Source of the DNA: Oryzisolibacter propanilivorax | GTDB taxonomy: Bacteria > Pseudomonadota > Gammaproteobacteria > Burkholderiales > Burkholderiaceae_C | DNA: 64,000 nt | Reading direction: 5' to 3' | Assembly (NCBI RefSeq): GCF_900103645.1 | Contig: NZ_FNHP01000011.1 | Location: 61,755 to 125,754, forward strand | In this document: in pieces, positions 7,861 to 15,889 of the stretch | Numbering within the stretch: the first letter of the stretch is position 1 | Layout: the number at the start of each line of letters is the position of its first letter | Notes under the pieces: model-generated | What the model was told of the DNA's origin: nothing | Databases searched by the model: none | What the model saw: the letters and a program-made list of their open reading frames with translations, nothing else | Made by a program: the position numbers and the translations under genes

Positions 7861-8700
7861 TTCCGGCAGCGGCCAGGGCAGCGCGTCCAGCTCCTGCAGC
7901 AGCTGCGCCAGCGCCGCGCCGGCGGCCTCGACCACCGCGCGGCCCTGCGCGGGCGTGGCGGCGGCGGCGTGGCCCACGGCGCCGGACGGGTGATAGTCCT
8001 GGATAGCCCAGCCCATCTTGGCGCTCTTGCCGTTGCCCAGGATGGCGTGCCGCTCGGCGCGGTCCTGCGAGGACGAGCGCCAGCGCCCGGCGTGCTCCAT
8101 GCTTACCAGCTGCGGCGCCAGGTGCAGCACCATGGCCGTCTCGATCTGCCCGGCGTGGATGCCGAAGCGGTGCTCCTCGGCGCTGAACATCTGCTGCACG
8201 GTGTCCGGCAGCGGCAGGCCGAACCAGCTGCAGCTGTAGGTCAGCAGGCCGCAGCGCTGGCGCAGCTCGCGCGCGGCGATGTCCATGGGCGCGACGTTGC
8301 CGCCGTGGCCGTTGAGCAGCAGCAGCTTGCGCACGCCGGCGCGCGCCACCGCCTCCCCCAGCTCGCCCCACAGCGCCAACAGCGTGGCCGGCGACAGGCT
8401 CAGCGTGCCGGGATAGGACAGGTGCTCGGTGGACAGGCCCACCTGCTGCGGCGGCAGCACCAGCACCGGGCAGTCGGTGGGCAGCTGCGCCAGCGCGGCG
8501 TCCAGCACGCCCTGCAGCAGCAGCGCGTCCACATTCAGCGGCAGGTGCGGGCCATGCTGCTCGACGGCCGCCACCGGCAGCACCGCCACCGTGCGCGCCG
8601 CCAGGCCCGTGGCGCGGGCGGCGTCGAAGTCGCGCGTGGACAGCTCGGCCCAGTGGCGGCTGGGGTGGCGGGCGGGCTGGGGGGTGGCGTCGGCAGGCAT
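7855..8700 (-). CDS. Creatininase-family amidohydrolase
   Basis: A 281-residue member of the creatininase/MftE-like metal-dependent amidohydrolases. Metal and catalytic residues are visible in VAAVEQHGPHLPL (Glu47, His49), LNGHGGN and HAGQIETAMVL. Relatives hydrolyse creatinine, formamidopyrimidines or peptide-like bonds; no creatine pathway gene is nearby, so the substrate is left open. ATG 8700 is chosen as the last start that keeps the whole domain; earlier in-frame sequence is low-complexity Arg/Ala. It is divergent from the MATE gene by 64 bp. Confidence 0.8.
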   Translation of the reverse strand: MPADATPQPARHPSRHWAELSTRDFDAARATGLAARTVAVLPVAAVEQHGPHLPLNVDALLLQGVLDAALAQLPTDCPVLVLPPQQVGLSTEHLSYPGTLSLSPATLLALWGELGEAVARAGVRKLLLLNGHGGNVAPMDIAARELRQRCGLLTYSCSWFGLPLPDTVQQMFSAEEHRFGIHAGQIETAMVLHLAPQLVSMEHAGRWRSSSQDRAERHAILGNGKSAKMGWAIQDYHPSGAVGHAAAATPAQGRAVVEAAGAALAQLLQELDALPWPLPEK

Positions 8701-8764
8701 GGGGGAATGGTAGCGGCGGCATCCGCCGACAGCGCCGCCGCCCCGCACCGGGCAGCATGCGCCC

Positions 8765-10330
8765 ATGCCCGCCACCGCCCGTCCCGCAGCCACCGCCGCG
8801 CCCGCCGCATCCCCCCATCTCGCCACCCCCGCGCGCCGCGCCGGCGCCACGCGCGACCTGACGCGCGGGCCCATCGGCCCGACGCTGCTGCGTTTCGCCC
8901 TGCCCATCCTGGGCGGCAACGTGCTGCAGTCGCTCAACGGCTCGGTCAACGCCTACTGGGTCGGCGGGCACCTGGGCGAGGCGGCGCTCACCGCCACGGC
9001 GAACGCCAACAACATCTTGTTTTTGCTGATCGGCGCAGTGTTCGGCGTGGGCATGGCGGCGACCATCCTGGTGGCGCAGGCCTTTGGCGCGCACGACGTG
9101 CGCCAGGCGCGCTGCGTGATGGGCACCAGCGCCACCTTCTTCGGCGCGGCGGCGCTGGTCATCGCCGCCGTGGGCATGCCGCTGTCGCGCCACATCCTGG
9201 TGGCCATGGGCACACCGCACGAGGCGCTGGCGCCGGCCGAGAGCTACCTGCGCATGCTGTTCCTGGCGATTCCGTTCCTGTACCTGTTCACCTTCCTGTC
9301 GGCAGTGCTGCGCGGCGCGGGCGACGCGCGCACGCCGTTCTTGTTCCTGCTGCTGGCCGTGGCGCTGGACGTGGTGCTGAACCCGCTGTTGATCTTCGGC
9401 ATCGGCCCGTTCCCACGCTTGGGCATCGCCGGCTCGGGGCTGTCCACGGGCATCGGCAACGCGCTGGCGCTGCTGGCGCTGCTGCTGTGGCTGCGCGCAC
9501 GCCGGCATCCGCTGTGGATCGGCCGGGCCGACTGGCGGCTGTTCGCGCCGCGCTGGGCCATCGTACGCACGCTGCTGGCCAAGGGCCTGCCGATGGGCGC
9601 GCAGATGGTGCTGATCTCGGTGTCCATGCTGATGATGCTGGGCCTGGTGAATGCGCACGGCGTGGCCACCGCCTCGGCCTACGGCGCGGCGCTGCAGCTG
9701 TGGACCTACGTGCAGATGCCGGCCATGGCCATCGGCGCGGCGTGCTCATCCATGGCGGCGCAGAACGTCGGCGCCCAGCGGTGGGACCGGGTGGACAGCG
9801 TGGCGCGCTGGGGCGTGGGCATCAACTTTTTGCTGACCGGCACGCTGATCGGCCTGCTGCTGCTGGCGCAGGGCCGGGTGCTGGCGCTGTTTTTGCCCGC
9901 CGGCAGCGCGGCGCTGGCGATCGCCCGGCACCTGGACGCCATCGCGCTGTGGTCGTTCCTGTTCTTCGGGGTCAGCTTCGTGCTGACCGGCGTGGTGCGC
10001 TCCACCGGCGCGGTGCTGGCGCCGCTGGCCATCCTGGCCGTGGCGCTGTGGGGCATCCGCGTGCCGCTGGCCTGGGGGCTGCAGGACCGGCTGGGGGTGG
10101 ACGCGATCTGGTGGAGCTTTCCCGTCAGCGCCGTCGCCGCCATGCTGATGACCATGGCGTACTACCGCTTCGGCCGCTGGCGCCGCGCGCGCCTGCTGGC
10201 GCCGGGCGAGGAGGAAAGCCTGGCCACGCCGGCCGAGGTCGGCGCGCTGCCGCCGGCGCCGCTGTGCGACACCGCCGCCGACGTGCCGCGGGAGGCGCCG
10301 GCAGCAGTCCATCGGCCCGCGCCTGCCTGA
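8765..10330 (+). CDS. MATE-family multidrug/toxin efflux transporter
   Basis: A 521-residue inner-membrane protein with about twelve hydrophobic helices and the two-fold MATE pattern: the first half begins LTRGPIGPTLLRFALPILGGNVLQSLN, and the second repeat at LAKGLPMGAQMVLISVSML. MATE proteins export cationic drugs or metabolites using Na+ or H+ gradients. The N-terminal 40 residues are an Ala/Pro/Thr-rich cytoplasmic tail and the C-terminal 40 are also Ala/Pro-rich, so the true start may be somewhat downstream. It is closest to the NorM/DinF-type branch; the substrate is not predictable. Confidence 0.85.
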   Translation: MPATARPAATAAPAASPHLATPARRAGATRDLTRGPIGPTLLRFALPILGGNVLQSLNGSVNAYWVGGHLGEAALTATANANNILFLLIGAVFGVGMAATILVAQAFGAHDVRQARCVMGTSATFFGAAALVIAAVGMPLSRHILVAMGTPHEALAPAESYLRMLFLAIPFLYLFTFLSAVLRGAGDARTPFLFLLLAVALDVVLNPLLIFGIGPFPRLGIAGSGLSTGIGNALALLALLLWLRARRHPLWIGRADWRLFAPRWAIVRTLLAKGLPMGAQMVLISVSMLMMLGLVNAHGVATASAYGAALQLWTYVQMPAMAIGAACSSMAAQNVGAQRWDRVDSVARWGVGINFLLTGTLIGLLLLAQGRVLALFLPAGSAALAIARHLDAIALWSFLFFGVSFVLTGVVRSTGAVLAPLAILAVALWGIRVPLAWGLQDRLGVDAIWWSFPVSAVAAMLMTMAYYRFGRWRRARLLAPGEEESLATPAEVGALPPAPLCDTAADVPREAPAAVHRPAPA

Positions 10331-10583
10331 TCGGGCCATTCACCACGCCGATAGCTGTCCTGGCAGGTGCTGCTGTGCCCGCCGGCTCGGGTCCAGCCTG
10401 GCATGGCGCCAGGACACCACGCTGCGGCGCCCTCGCCTGCCCTGGATGCCGCCGCTCTTCGGTAGGGGAGTGCTGCCCCGGCGCAAAGCCCTGCCGCCCG
10501 TGCGCCGGCACGCACCGGCGCGGCCGGGATGGCGCAAGATGCGCCCGGAACCAAAGCCCGTACCGCGCCCTCTACCGACCACC
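10331..10583. other. Intergenic region MATE-dsbD, no gene seen
   Basis: 253 bp of GC-rich sequence with no credible ORF, hairpin terminator or riboswitch. A fragment CGATAGCTGTCCTGGCAGG (10350-10368) resembles the start of the dispersed repeat and may be a decayed copy. The dsbD promoter must lie here, but no clear -35/-10 pair is visible. Confidence 0.4.
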
Positions 10584-12788
10584 ATGTTTTCCCTGCTGCT
10601 GCGGCGACTGTTCACGGTCGCTATTTTTTTAATAGCTGCAGGCCCTTTATTCACAAGGGCTGAGGCACAGTTTCTTCTCAAAACACCGAATGCGGCGGGC
10701 GCCGGCGGCGCCACGGTCACCACGCCGCACGTCAGCGCCGAACTGGTGGCGCACGCGCCCGACGGCATCGGCCCCGGCCGGCCGCTGCAGCTGGGCCTGC
10801 TGATCCGCCACCAGCCCGACTGGCACACCTACTGGCTGAACCCCGGCGACTCGGGCCTGCCGACGCAGCTGCAGTGGCAGCTGCCGGAAGGCATCGACGC
10901 CGGCGAGATCGCCTGGCCGGTGCCGCGCAAGATCCCGCTGGGCCAGCTGGCCAACTACGGCTACGAGGGCGAGGTGCTGCTGCCCGTGCCGCTCACCGTC
11001 TCGCCCGCCTGGCGCCCCGGCCCGCTGGCGCAGGACGCCACCTTCCAGCTGCACGCCAGCTGGCTGGTGTGCCGCCAGGAATGCATCCCCGAGGAAGGCC
11101 GCTTCACCCTGCAGGTGCCGATCCAGGGCACCACCGCCCTGCACGCCGCCGCGTTCCGGGCCGCCGCCGACGCCCATCCGCGCCCGCTGCCCGCCGATGG
11201 CGGCAGCGCCCGGGTGGACGGCGACGCGCTGGAGCTGCGCGTGGCCGGCCTCCCCGCCGGCTGGCGCGGGCGCGACCTGGAGCTGTTCGCCGAAACGCCC
11301 GGCGTGCTGCGCCACGCCGCCGCGCCCGAGCAGTCCTGGGACGCCGACGGCCTGTGGCGCGCGCGCGTGCCGCTGTCGCCCGAGCGCAGCGAAGGCCCCG
11401 AGCCGCTGCCGCTGGTGCTGGCGCAGAGTGGCGCCGGCGTGCGCGTGGCGCTGCCGGTGACGGGCGGCTGGCCGCCGCTGGCGCCCGCGGCCGAGGTGTC
11501 GCCCGCCCTGGCGGCGGCGCTGGCGGCGAATGCGCGCGATGCCGCGCCGGCCGCCGCGCCTGTCACCCCGGCGCCGCTGGCCGCTTGGCTGGCGGCGCTG
11601 GCCGGGGCGCTGCTGGGCGGGCTGGTGCTGAACCTGATGCCCTGCGTGTTCCCGGTGCTGGCGATCAAGGTCGCCGGTTTTGCCCGGCACGGCCAGGACC
11701 TGCGCGCGCAGCGCCTGGGCGGCCTGGCCTATGCCGCCGGCGTGGTGCTGTCGTTCCTGGCGCTGGGCGCGGGCATGCTGGCGCTGCGCGCGGCCGGCGA
11801 GGCGGTGGGCTGGGGCTTTCAGCTGCAGTCGCCGGCGGTGGTCGCGGCCCTGGCCGCGCTGTTCACGCTGATCGGGCTGAACCTGGCCGGATTGTTCGAG
11901 TTCGGCAGCCTGCTGCCCTCGTCGCTGGCCAGCCTGCAGGCGCGCCACCCGGTGCTGGACGCCTTCCTGACCGGCGTGCTGGCGGTGGCCGTGGCCTCGC
12001 CGTGCACGGCCCCCTTCATGGGCGCGTCGCTGGGCCTGACGGCCACCCTGCCGGCGGCCCAGGCACTGGCCATCTTCGCCGCGCTGGGGCTGGGCTTGGC
12101 CCTGCCGTATGGGCTGGCCGCCTGGCTGCCGGCGGTGGCGCGCGCGCTGCCGCGCCCGGGCGCCTGGATGGACACCCTGCGCCGGCTGCTGGCCTTCCCG
12201 ATGTTCGCCACCGTGGTTTGGCTGACCTGGGTGCTGGGCCAGCAGGTCGGCATCGACGGCGCGGCCGCGCTGCTGGCGCTCCTGGTGTTGCTGGCGCTGG
12301 TGGTCTGGACGCTGACCCTGCGCGGCGGCGCGCGCGCGCTGCTCGCTCCGCTTTCGATAGCTGCAGGTCTATGGTTGGCATGGGCTTGGGCGCCCAAACT
12401 CGTGCAACCGGCACCCACCGCCGTGGCCGTCGGTGCACCGGCCGCGCAGGGCGCCTGGCAGGCCTGGCAGCCGGATCTGCCGGCGCAGCTGCTGGGCCAG
12501 GGCCGGGCGGTGTTCGTGGACTACACCGCCGCCTGGTGCGTCACCTGCCAGTACAACAAGCAGACCACCTTGGCCGACGCCGAGGTGCTGCAGGACTTCG
12601 CCGCCAAGAATGTGGCGCTCCTGCGCGCCGACTGGACGCGGCGCGACCCGGCCATCACCGCCGCCCTGGGCGAGCTGGGGCGCACCGGCGTGCCGGTATA
12701 CGTGCTGCACGCACCCGGCCGCGCGCCGGTGGTGTTCAGCGAGATCCTGGGCCGCGCCGAGCTGCGCGCGGCGCTGGCGGCGCTGTAG
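10584..12788 (+). CDS. dsbD: Thiol:disulfide interchange protein DsbD (ScsB-like)
   Basis: A 734-residue membrane reductase that passes electrons from cytoplasmic thioredoxin to periplasmic DsbC/DsbG-type or cytochrome-maturation partners. Order: signal peptide (1-28, AEA cleavage motif at 26-28); an extended N-terminal periplasmic domain to about 320 with CRQEC (163-167); a membrane core of about eight helices holding MPCVFPVL (near 353) and SPCTAPFMG (near 472); and a C-terminal thioredoxin-like domain with CVTC (652-655). The large first domain and PDWHTYWLNPGDSG motif favour the ScsB/DipZ-like branch over E. coli-type DsbD. The signal peptide core and cleavage site are encoded by a dispersed-repeat copy, and a second degenerate copy lies in the last membrane segment. 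Confidence 0.88.
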   Translation: MFSLLLRRLFTVAIFLIAAGPLFTRAEAQFLLKTPNAAGAGGATVTTPHVSAELVAHAPDGIGPGRPLQLGLLIRHQPDWHTYWLNPGDSGLPTQLQWQLPEGIDAGEIAWPVPRKIPLGQLANYGYEGEVLLPVPLTVSPAWRPGPLAQDATFQLHASWLVCRQECIPEEGRFTLQVPIQGTTALHAAAFRAAADAHPRPLPADGGSARVDGDALELRVAGLPAGWRGRDLELFAETPGVLRHAAAPEQSWDADGLWRARVPLSPERSEGPEPLPLVLAQSGAGVRVALPVTGGWPPLAPAAEVSPALAAALAANARDAAPAAAPVTPAPLAAWLAALAGALLGGLVLNLMPCVFPVLAIKVAGFARHGQDLRAQRLGGLAYAAGVVLSFLALGAGMLALRAAGEAVGWGFQLQSPAVVAALAALFTLIGLNLAGLFEFGSLLPSSLASLQARHPVLDAFLTGVLAVAVASPCTAPFMGASLGLTATLPAAQALAIFAALGLGLALPYGLAAWLPAVARALPRPGAWMDTLRRLLAFPMFATVVWLTWVLGQQVGIDGAAALLALLVLLALVVWTLTLRGGARALLAPLSIAAGLWLAWAWAPKLVQPAPTAVAVGAPAAQGAWQAWQPDLPAQLLGQGRAVFVDYTAAWCVTCQYNKQTTLADAEVLQDFAAKNVALLRADWTRRDPAITAALGELGRTGVPVYVLHAPGRAPVVFSEILGRAELRAALAAL
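10620..10677 (+). repeat. Dispersed repeat copy encoding the DsbD signal peptide
   Basis: GCTATTTTTTTAATAGCTGC, then AGGCCCTTTATTCACAAGGGC, as in intergenic copies. Read in the gene's frame it gives AIFLIAAGPLFTRAEAQ, the hydrophobic core and signal-peptidase site of DsbD. Confidence 0.85.
12352..12402 (+). repeat. Degenerate repeat copy in the DsbD C-terminal membrane segment
   Basis: TTTCGATAGCTGCAGGTC followed by ATGGGCTTGGGC keeps the left part of the repeat; the right arm is decayed. It is translated as LSIAAGLWLAWAWAPK. Confidence 0.55.
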
Positions 12789-12811
12789 CCGGGCGCGCAG
12801 GCTATTGGCGT

Positions 12812-12935
12812 CCTTGCTCCCTTGCCCCCGCCAGGGGTAGAGGGCGGGGGTGAGGGGGCAAGGTTCAGGCGCGGCGCCTGCACCAGCCCTCCCACCCCCA
12901 CCCCCACCCTCTCCCGCCCTGCGGGACAGGGAGCG
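12812..12935. repeat. Paired inverted REP-like elements
   Basis: Two related GC-rich elements face each other. The first (12812-12863) reads CTCCCTTGCCCCCGCC...GAGGGCGGGGGTGAGGG and folds through CCCCCGCC (12825-12832) with GGCGGGGG (12843-12850). The second (12883-12935) is the same type inverted, with CCCGC/GCGGG at its tip. This matches the bipartite layout of REP/BIME elements found downstream of genes. No REP-associated transposase is in the window. Confidence 0.6.
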
Positions 12936-13014
12936 ACGAAAGCGGTGTCTCGCCGACGCGCCGAAAGACCCTGCGCGGCCTGCCCCGGTTACCCCTGAAA
13001 CCGCCCTGCGCCGG

Positions 13015-13020
13015 GATAAT
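13015..13020 (+). promoter_or_regulatory. -10-like GATAAT 7 nt before the L,D-transpeptidase start
   Basis: GATAAT ends 7 nt before ATG 13028, with no Shine-Dalgarno in between. It predicts a transcript starting at the initiation codon. The -35 region is not recognisable. Confidence 0.45.
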
Positions 13021-13027
13021 TTTCGGC

Positions 13028-14047
13028 ATGACCACGCAGCGCGTTTCCCGCATTTCCCATTCCCTGCTGGCCGGTGCCACCCTGGCGCTGGCCCTGTCCG
13101 CCGCCCCGTCCCTTGCGGCCAACACCCAGACGGCCGCACCAGGCGCCGCCACACCGCTCAAGGAAGACCTGCGCTTCAAGACGCAGTCGCCCCAGGTGCG
13201 CGAGCTGCAGGTGCGCCTGCGCCAGGCGAAATACCTGGCGGTGGTCGATGTGGAAGACCGCTTCGGCCAGCTGACGCGCGCCGCCGTCATCAAGCTGCAA
13301 AAGGACGCCGGCCTGCGCCAGACCGGCGTGGTCGATCAGGCCACCTGGGACGCGCTGGCCGCGCGCTCGCGCCCGCCGACGCAGGCAGAGCTGACCAACA
13401 CCGACATCGGCCCGTGGTTCGTCGCCCCGAACGAACCAGGCTTCATGCGCGAGCTGCAGCACCGCCTGAAGCAGGCCGGCAGCTACCAGGGCCCAGTCAG
13501 CGGTGCATTCGACGAAGCCACGCGCCAGGCCATCGCGGCCTGGCGCACCCGCATCAACCTGCCGGCCAGCGAGGTCATGGACGAGCGCAGCTGGACGCCG
13601 CTGTTGCGCCGCACGCGCCTGCCACGCTACGCCGACCTGTTCGACGCCCCGCCGCAGAGCGACACCACGCAGCAGCTGGACCCGCGCTGCACCACCGGCC
13701 GGGTGATCTGCATCTCGCGCCAGCAAAAGAAGATGTCCTTCGTGGACAACGGCCAGATCCGCTTCACGCGCGAGGCGCGCTTCGCCATGCCGGGCTGGGA
13801 GAGCGACGAGGGCGAGTTCCGCATCTGGTACATGAACCACGAGACGGTGTCCAAGATCTTCGGCGAGCGCACGCCCATGCCCTACGCGCTGTTCTACGAC
13901 CGCAACGTGGCCGTGCACTATTCGCAGGATTTCGCCGACAAGGGCTACGCCGGCGGCTCGCACGGCTGCAGCCAGCTGCGCGACTACCAGGTCGCCAAGT
14001 GGCTGTACGAGCAGGTCAAGGTGGGTGACCGGGTCGTCGTCTATTGA
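13028..14047 (+). CDS. L,D-transpeptidase (YkuD) with two peptidoglycan-binding domains
   Basis: A 339-residue exported enzyme. A signal peptide (1-31, ending SLAA|N) is followed by two PG_binding_1 repeats (about 55-117 and 135-200, each with an FGQLTRAAV / FDEATRQAI helix) and a YkuD catalytic domain (about 218-339) whose nucleophile is the cysteine of GGSHGC (near 315). Such enzymes form 3-3 crosslinks in peptidoglycan or attach proteins to it in the periplasm. It lies immediately upstream of hemE on the same strand, but hemE appears to have its own promoter. Confidence 0.87.
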   Translation: MTTQRVSRISHSLLAGATLALALSAAPSLAANTQTAAPGAATPLKEDLRFKTQSPQVRELQVRLRQAKYLAVVDVEDRFGQLTRAAVIKLQKDAGLRQTGVVDQATWDALAARSRPPTQAELTNTDIGPWFVAPNEPGFMRELQHRLKQAGSYQGPVSGAFDEATRQAIAAWRTRINLPASEVMDERSWTPLLRRTRLPRYADLFDAPPQSDTTQQLDPRCTTGRVICISRQQKKMSFVDNGQIRFTREARFAMPGWESDEGEFRIWYMNHETVSKIFGERTPMPYALFYDRNVAVHYSQDFADKGYAGGSHGCSQLRDYQVAKWLYEQVKVGDRVVVY

Positions 14048-14100
14048 GGCGGGTCAAGACGCGTCAGGGGTATCGCAGCGCCCGCACCCGAGGGCGCTGC

Positions 14101-14106
14101 GACAAT
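14101..14106 (+). promoter_or_regulatory. -10-like GACAAT 8 nt before hemE
   Basis: GACAAT ends 8 nt before ATG 14115; no ribosome-binding site lies between. This suggests a leaderless hemE transcript. Confidence 0.4.
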
Positions 14107-14114
14107 CCCCGCCC

Positions 14115-15242
14115 ATGACGACGACGAGCTCCTCCTTCGCCCCGCTGGCCAACGACACCTTTCTGCGCGCCTGCCGCCGCCAGGCCACTGACTACACCCC
14201 GCTGTGGCTGATGCGCCAGGCCGGCCGCTACCTGCCCGAGTACAAGGCCACGCGCGCCAAGGCAGGCAGCTTCATGGGCCTGGCGACCAACGTCGACTAC
14301 GCCACCGAGGTCACGCTGCAGCCTTTGGCCCGCTTCGCGCTGGACGCGGCGATCCTGTTTTCCGACATCCTCACCGTGCCCGACGCCATGGGCCTGGGGC
14401 TCACCTTCGCCGAGGGCGAGGGCCCGCGCTTCGCGCAGACCGTGCGCACCGAAGACGACGTGGCCCGCCTGGCGGTGCCCGACATGGACCGGCTGCGCTA
14501 CGTCTTCGACGCGGTGACCAGCATCCGCCGCGCGCTGGACGGCCGGGTGCCGCTGATCGGCTTTTCCGGCAGCCCCTGGACGCTGGCCTGCTACATGGTC
14601 GAGGGCCGCGGCAGCGACGACTACCGCCAGGTGAAGAGCCTGATGTACGCCCGCCCGGACCTGATGCACCGCATCCTGGAGGTGAACGCCGACGCCGTGG
14701 CGCAATACCTGAACGCGCAGATCGACGCCGGCGCGCAGGCGGTGATGATTTTCGACAGCTGGGGCGGCGTGCTGGCCGATGGCTGCTTCCAGCAGTTCAG
14801 CCTGGCCTACACCCGGCGCGTGCTGGCGCAGCTCAAGCGCACCGGGGTCGACGGCCAGGACGTGCCGCGCATCGTCTTCACCAAGGGCGGCGGCATCTGG
14901 CTGCAGGACATGGACCGCCTGGACTGCGAGGTGCTGGGCCTGGACTGGACGGCGAACCTAGGCCATGCCCGCGCGGTGGTCGGCGGCCAGGCCGGCGGCC
15001 CCGGCAAGGCGCTGCAGGGCAACCTGGACCCGAACGTGCTGTTCGCCCCGCCGGAGGCCGTGGCGCGCGAGGCGCGTGCGGTGCTGGACAGCTTCGGCAA
15101 GCCGCACACCGACCCCACGACCTGCGGCCCGACGCACATCTTCAACCTGGGCCACGGCATCAGCCAGTTCACTCCGCCCGAGCACGTCACGGCCCTGGTC
15201 GAGACGGTGCACGGGCACTCGCGCGCGCAGCGCCGCGGCTGA
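14115..15242 (+). CDS. hemE: Uroporphyrinogen decarboxylase
   Basis: A 375-residue cytosolic enzyme that decarboxylates the four acetate side chains of uroporphyrinogen III to give coproporphyrinogen III in haem synthesis. The N-terminal signature [14 protein letters not shown] (about 31-44), the [14 protein letters not shown] segment, [13 protein letters not shown], and the C-terminal NLGHGI are all intact, and the length is normal for the family. ATG 14115 gives the expected 10-20 residues before the signature. The gene is followed by a 647-bp non-coding region before priA. Confidence 0.96.
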   Translation: MTTTSSSFAPLANDTFLRACRRQATDYTPLWLMRQAGRYLPEYKATRAKAGSFMGLATNVDYATEVTLQPLARFALDAAILFSDILTVPDAMGLGLTFAEGEGPRFAQTVRTEDDVARLAVPDMDRLRYVFDAVTSIRRALDGRVPLIGFSGSPWTLACYMVEGRGSDDYRQVKSLMYARPDLMHRILEVNADAVAQYLNAQIDAGAQAVMIFDSWGGVLADGCFQQFSLAYTRRVLAQLKRTGVDGQDVPRIVFTKGGGIWLQDMDRLDCEVLGLDWTANLGHARAVVGGQAGGPGKALQGNLDPNVLFAPPEAVAREARAVLDSFGKPHTDPTTCGPTHIFNLGHGISQFTPPEHVTALVETVHGHSRAQRRG

Positions 15243-15889
15243 GTCGGCCAACCGGGCGCCCGGGAGGTCAAACGCGACTGTCGCGTCGCAACTTATGCAC
15301 ACTCGGGCGCGGGCGGTGCACCGGCACGCCGCCCCGCCAGGGCCGTCGCGCAACCGGCAGCAGCCCTTACCCATCCATCGCAAGTGATTGATTCATAAGG
15401 CATCGCGTTTTATGCCTTTTTCCTGGGCAGCTTAAGCAAAGCACGGTTTGACAAGGGTTTGCGGACGGTCGCCGCAAGTTGCCAACAAAGTTATCCACAG
15501 AAATTCTGGATGACTGCGCAAACGCTTGCAAAATCAACTACTTGTCGCCGGATATAGATGTTTTTTCGGGCCGTGTCGGCGCTGTCCTACCACAATCCAG
15601 CCCTGCAAAAGTCCTTGACAAGTCAGTTGTACACATGTTTGGTGAAGCGGCGGGGTACTGCCCAAAAACTGCGTGGAAACCCGGAACTTTTTTGCGCCGC
15701 AGCAAAAGTCATTGATTCCATTGGATTTTTTCTTCCGCTCGATGCAAAGGCGATAGCACTCGAGCACAGCCCAATGCGGGCTGTTCGCGTTTCGCAAGTC
15801 CCTTTCCACAAAGTTATCCACAGGGTGGGTCGAATACGTAAGGAAGGCACAATGCCCTGCCCGCCTGCTTCCCATCACCTGGCCGCGTT
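15243..15889. other. Non-coding hemE-priA region with DnaA boxes and IHF sites
   Basis: 647 bp, visibly AT-richer than its surroundings, with no credible gene. Perfect TTATNCACA DnaA boxes lie at 15293-15301, 15491-15499 and 15814-15822, all in the same orientation. Perfect IHF consensus sites lie at 15381-15393 (minus orientation) and 15532-15544 (plus). One-mismatch versions are at 15627-15635 (TTGTACACA) and 15705-15717 (IHF). CGCAAGT...CAAAGTTATCCACAG occurs twice, 323 bp apart, and the two IHF sites that precede these boxes are 324 bp apart, so the locus contains two similar modules. It resembles E. coli datA/DARS loci in composition. Replication origin is less likely given the direction of rpoBC. 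The priA promoter must also lie here. Confidence 0.7.

Noticed and set aside
15243..15889. Reading the DnaA/IHF region as the chromosomal origin
   Set aside because: Tempting because alphaproteobacterial origins lie beside hemE, but dnaA/dnaN are absent here and rpoBC, rplKAJL and tuf to the right are transcribed leftwards, which would be head-on to forks from this point. Kept as an alternative to be tested by GC skew.
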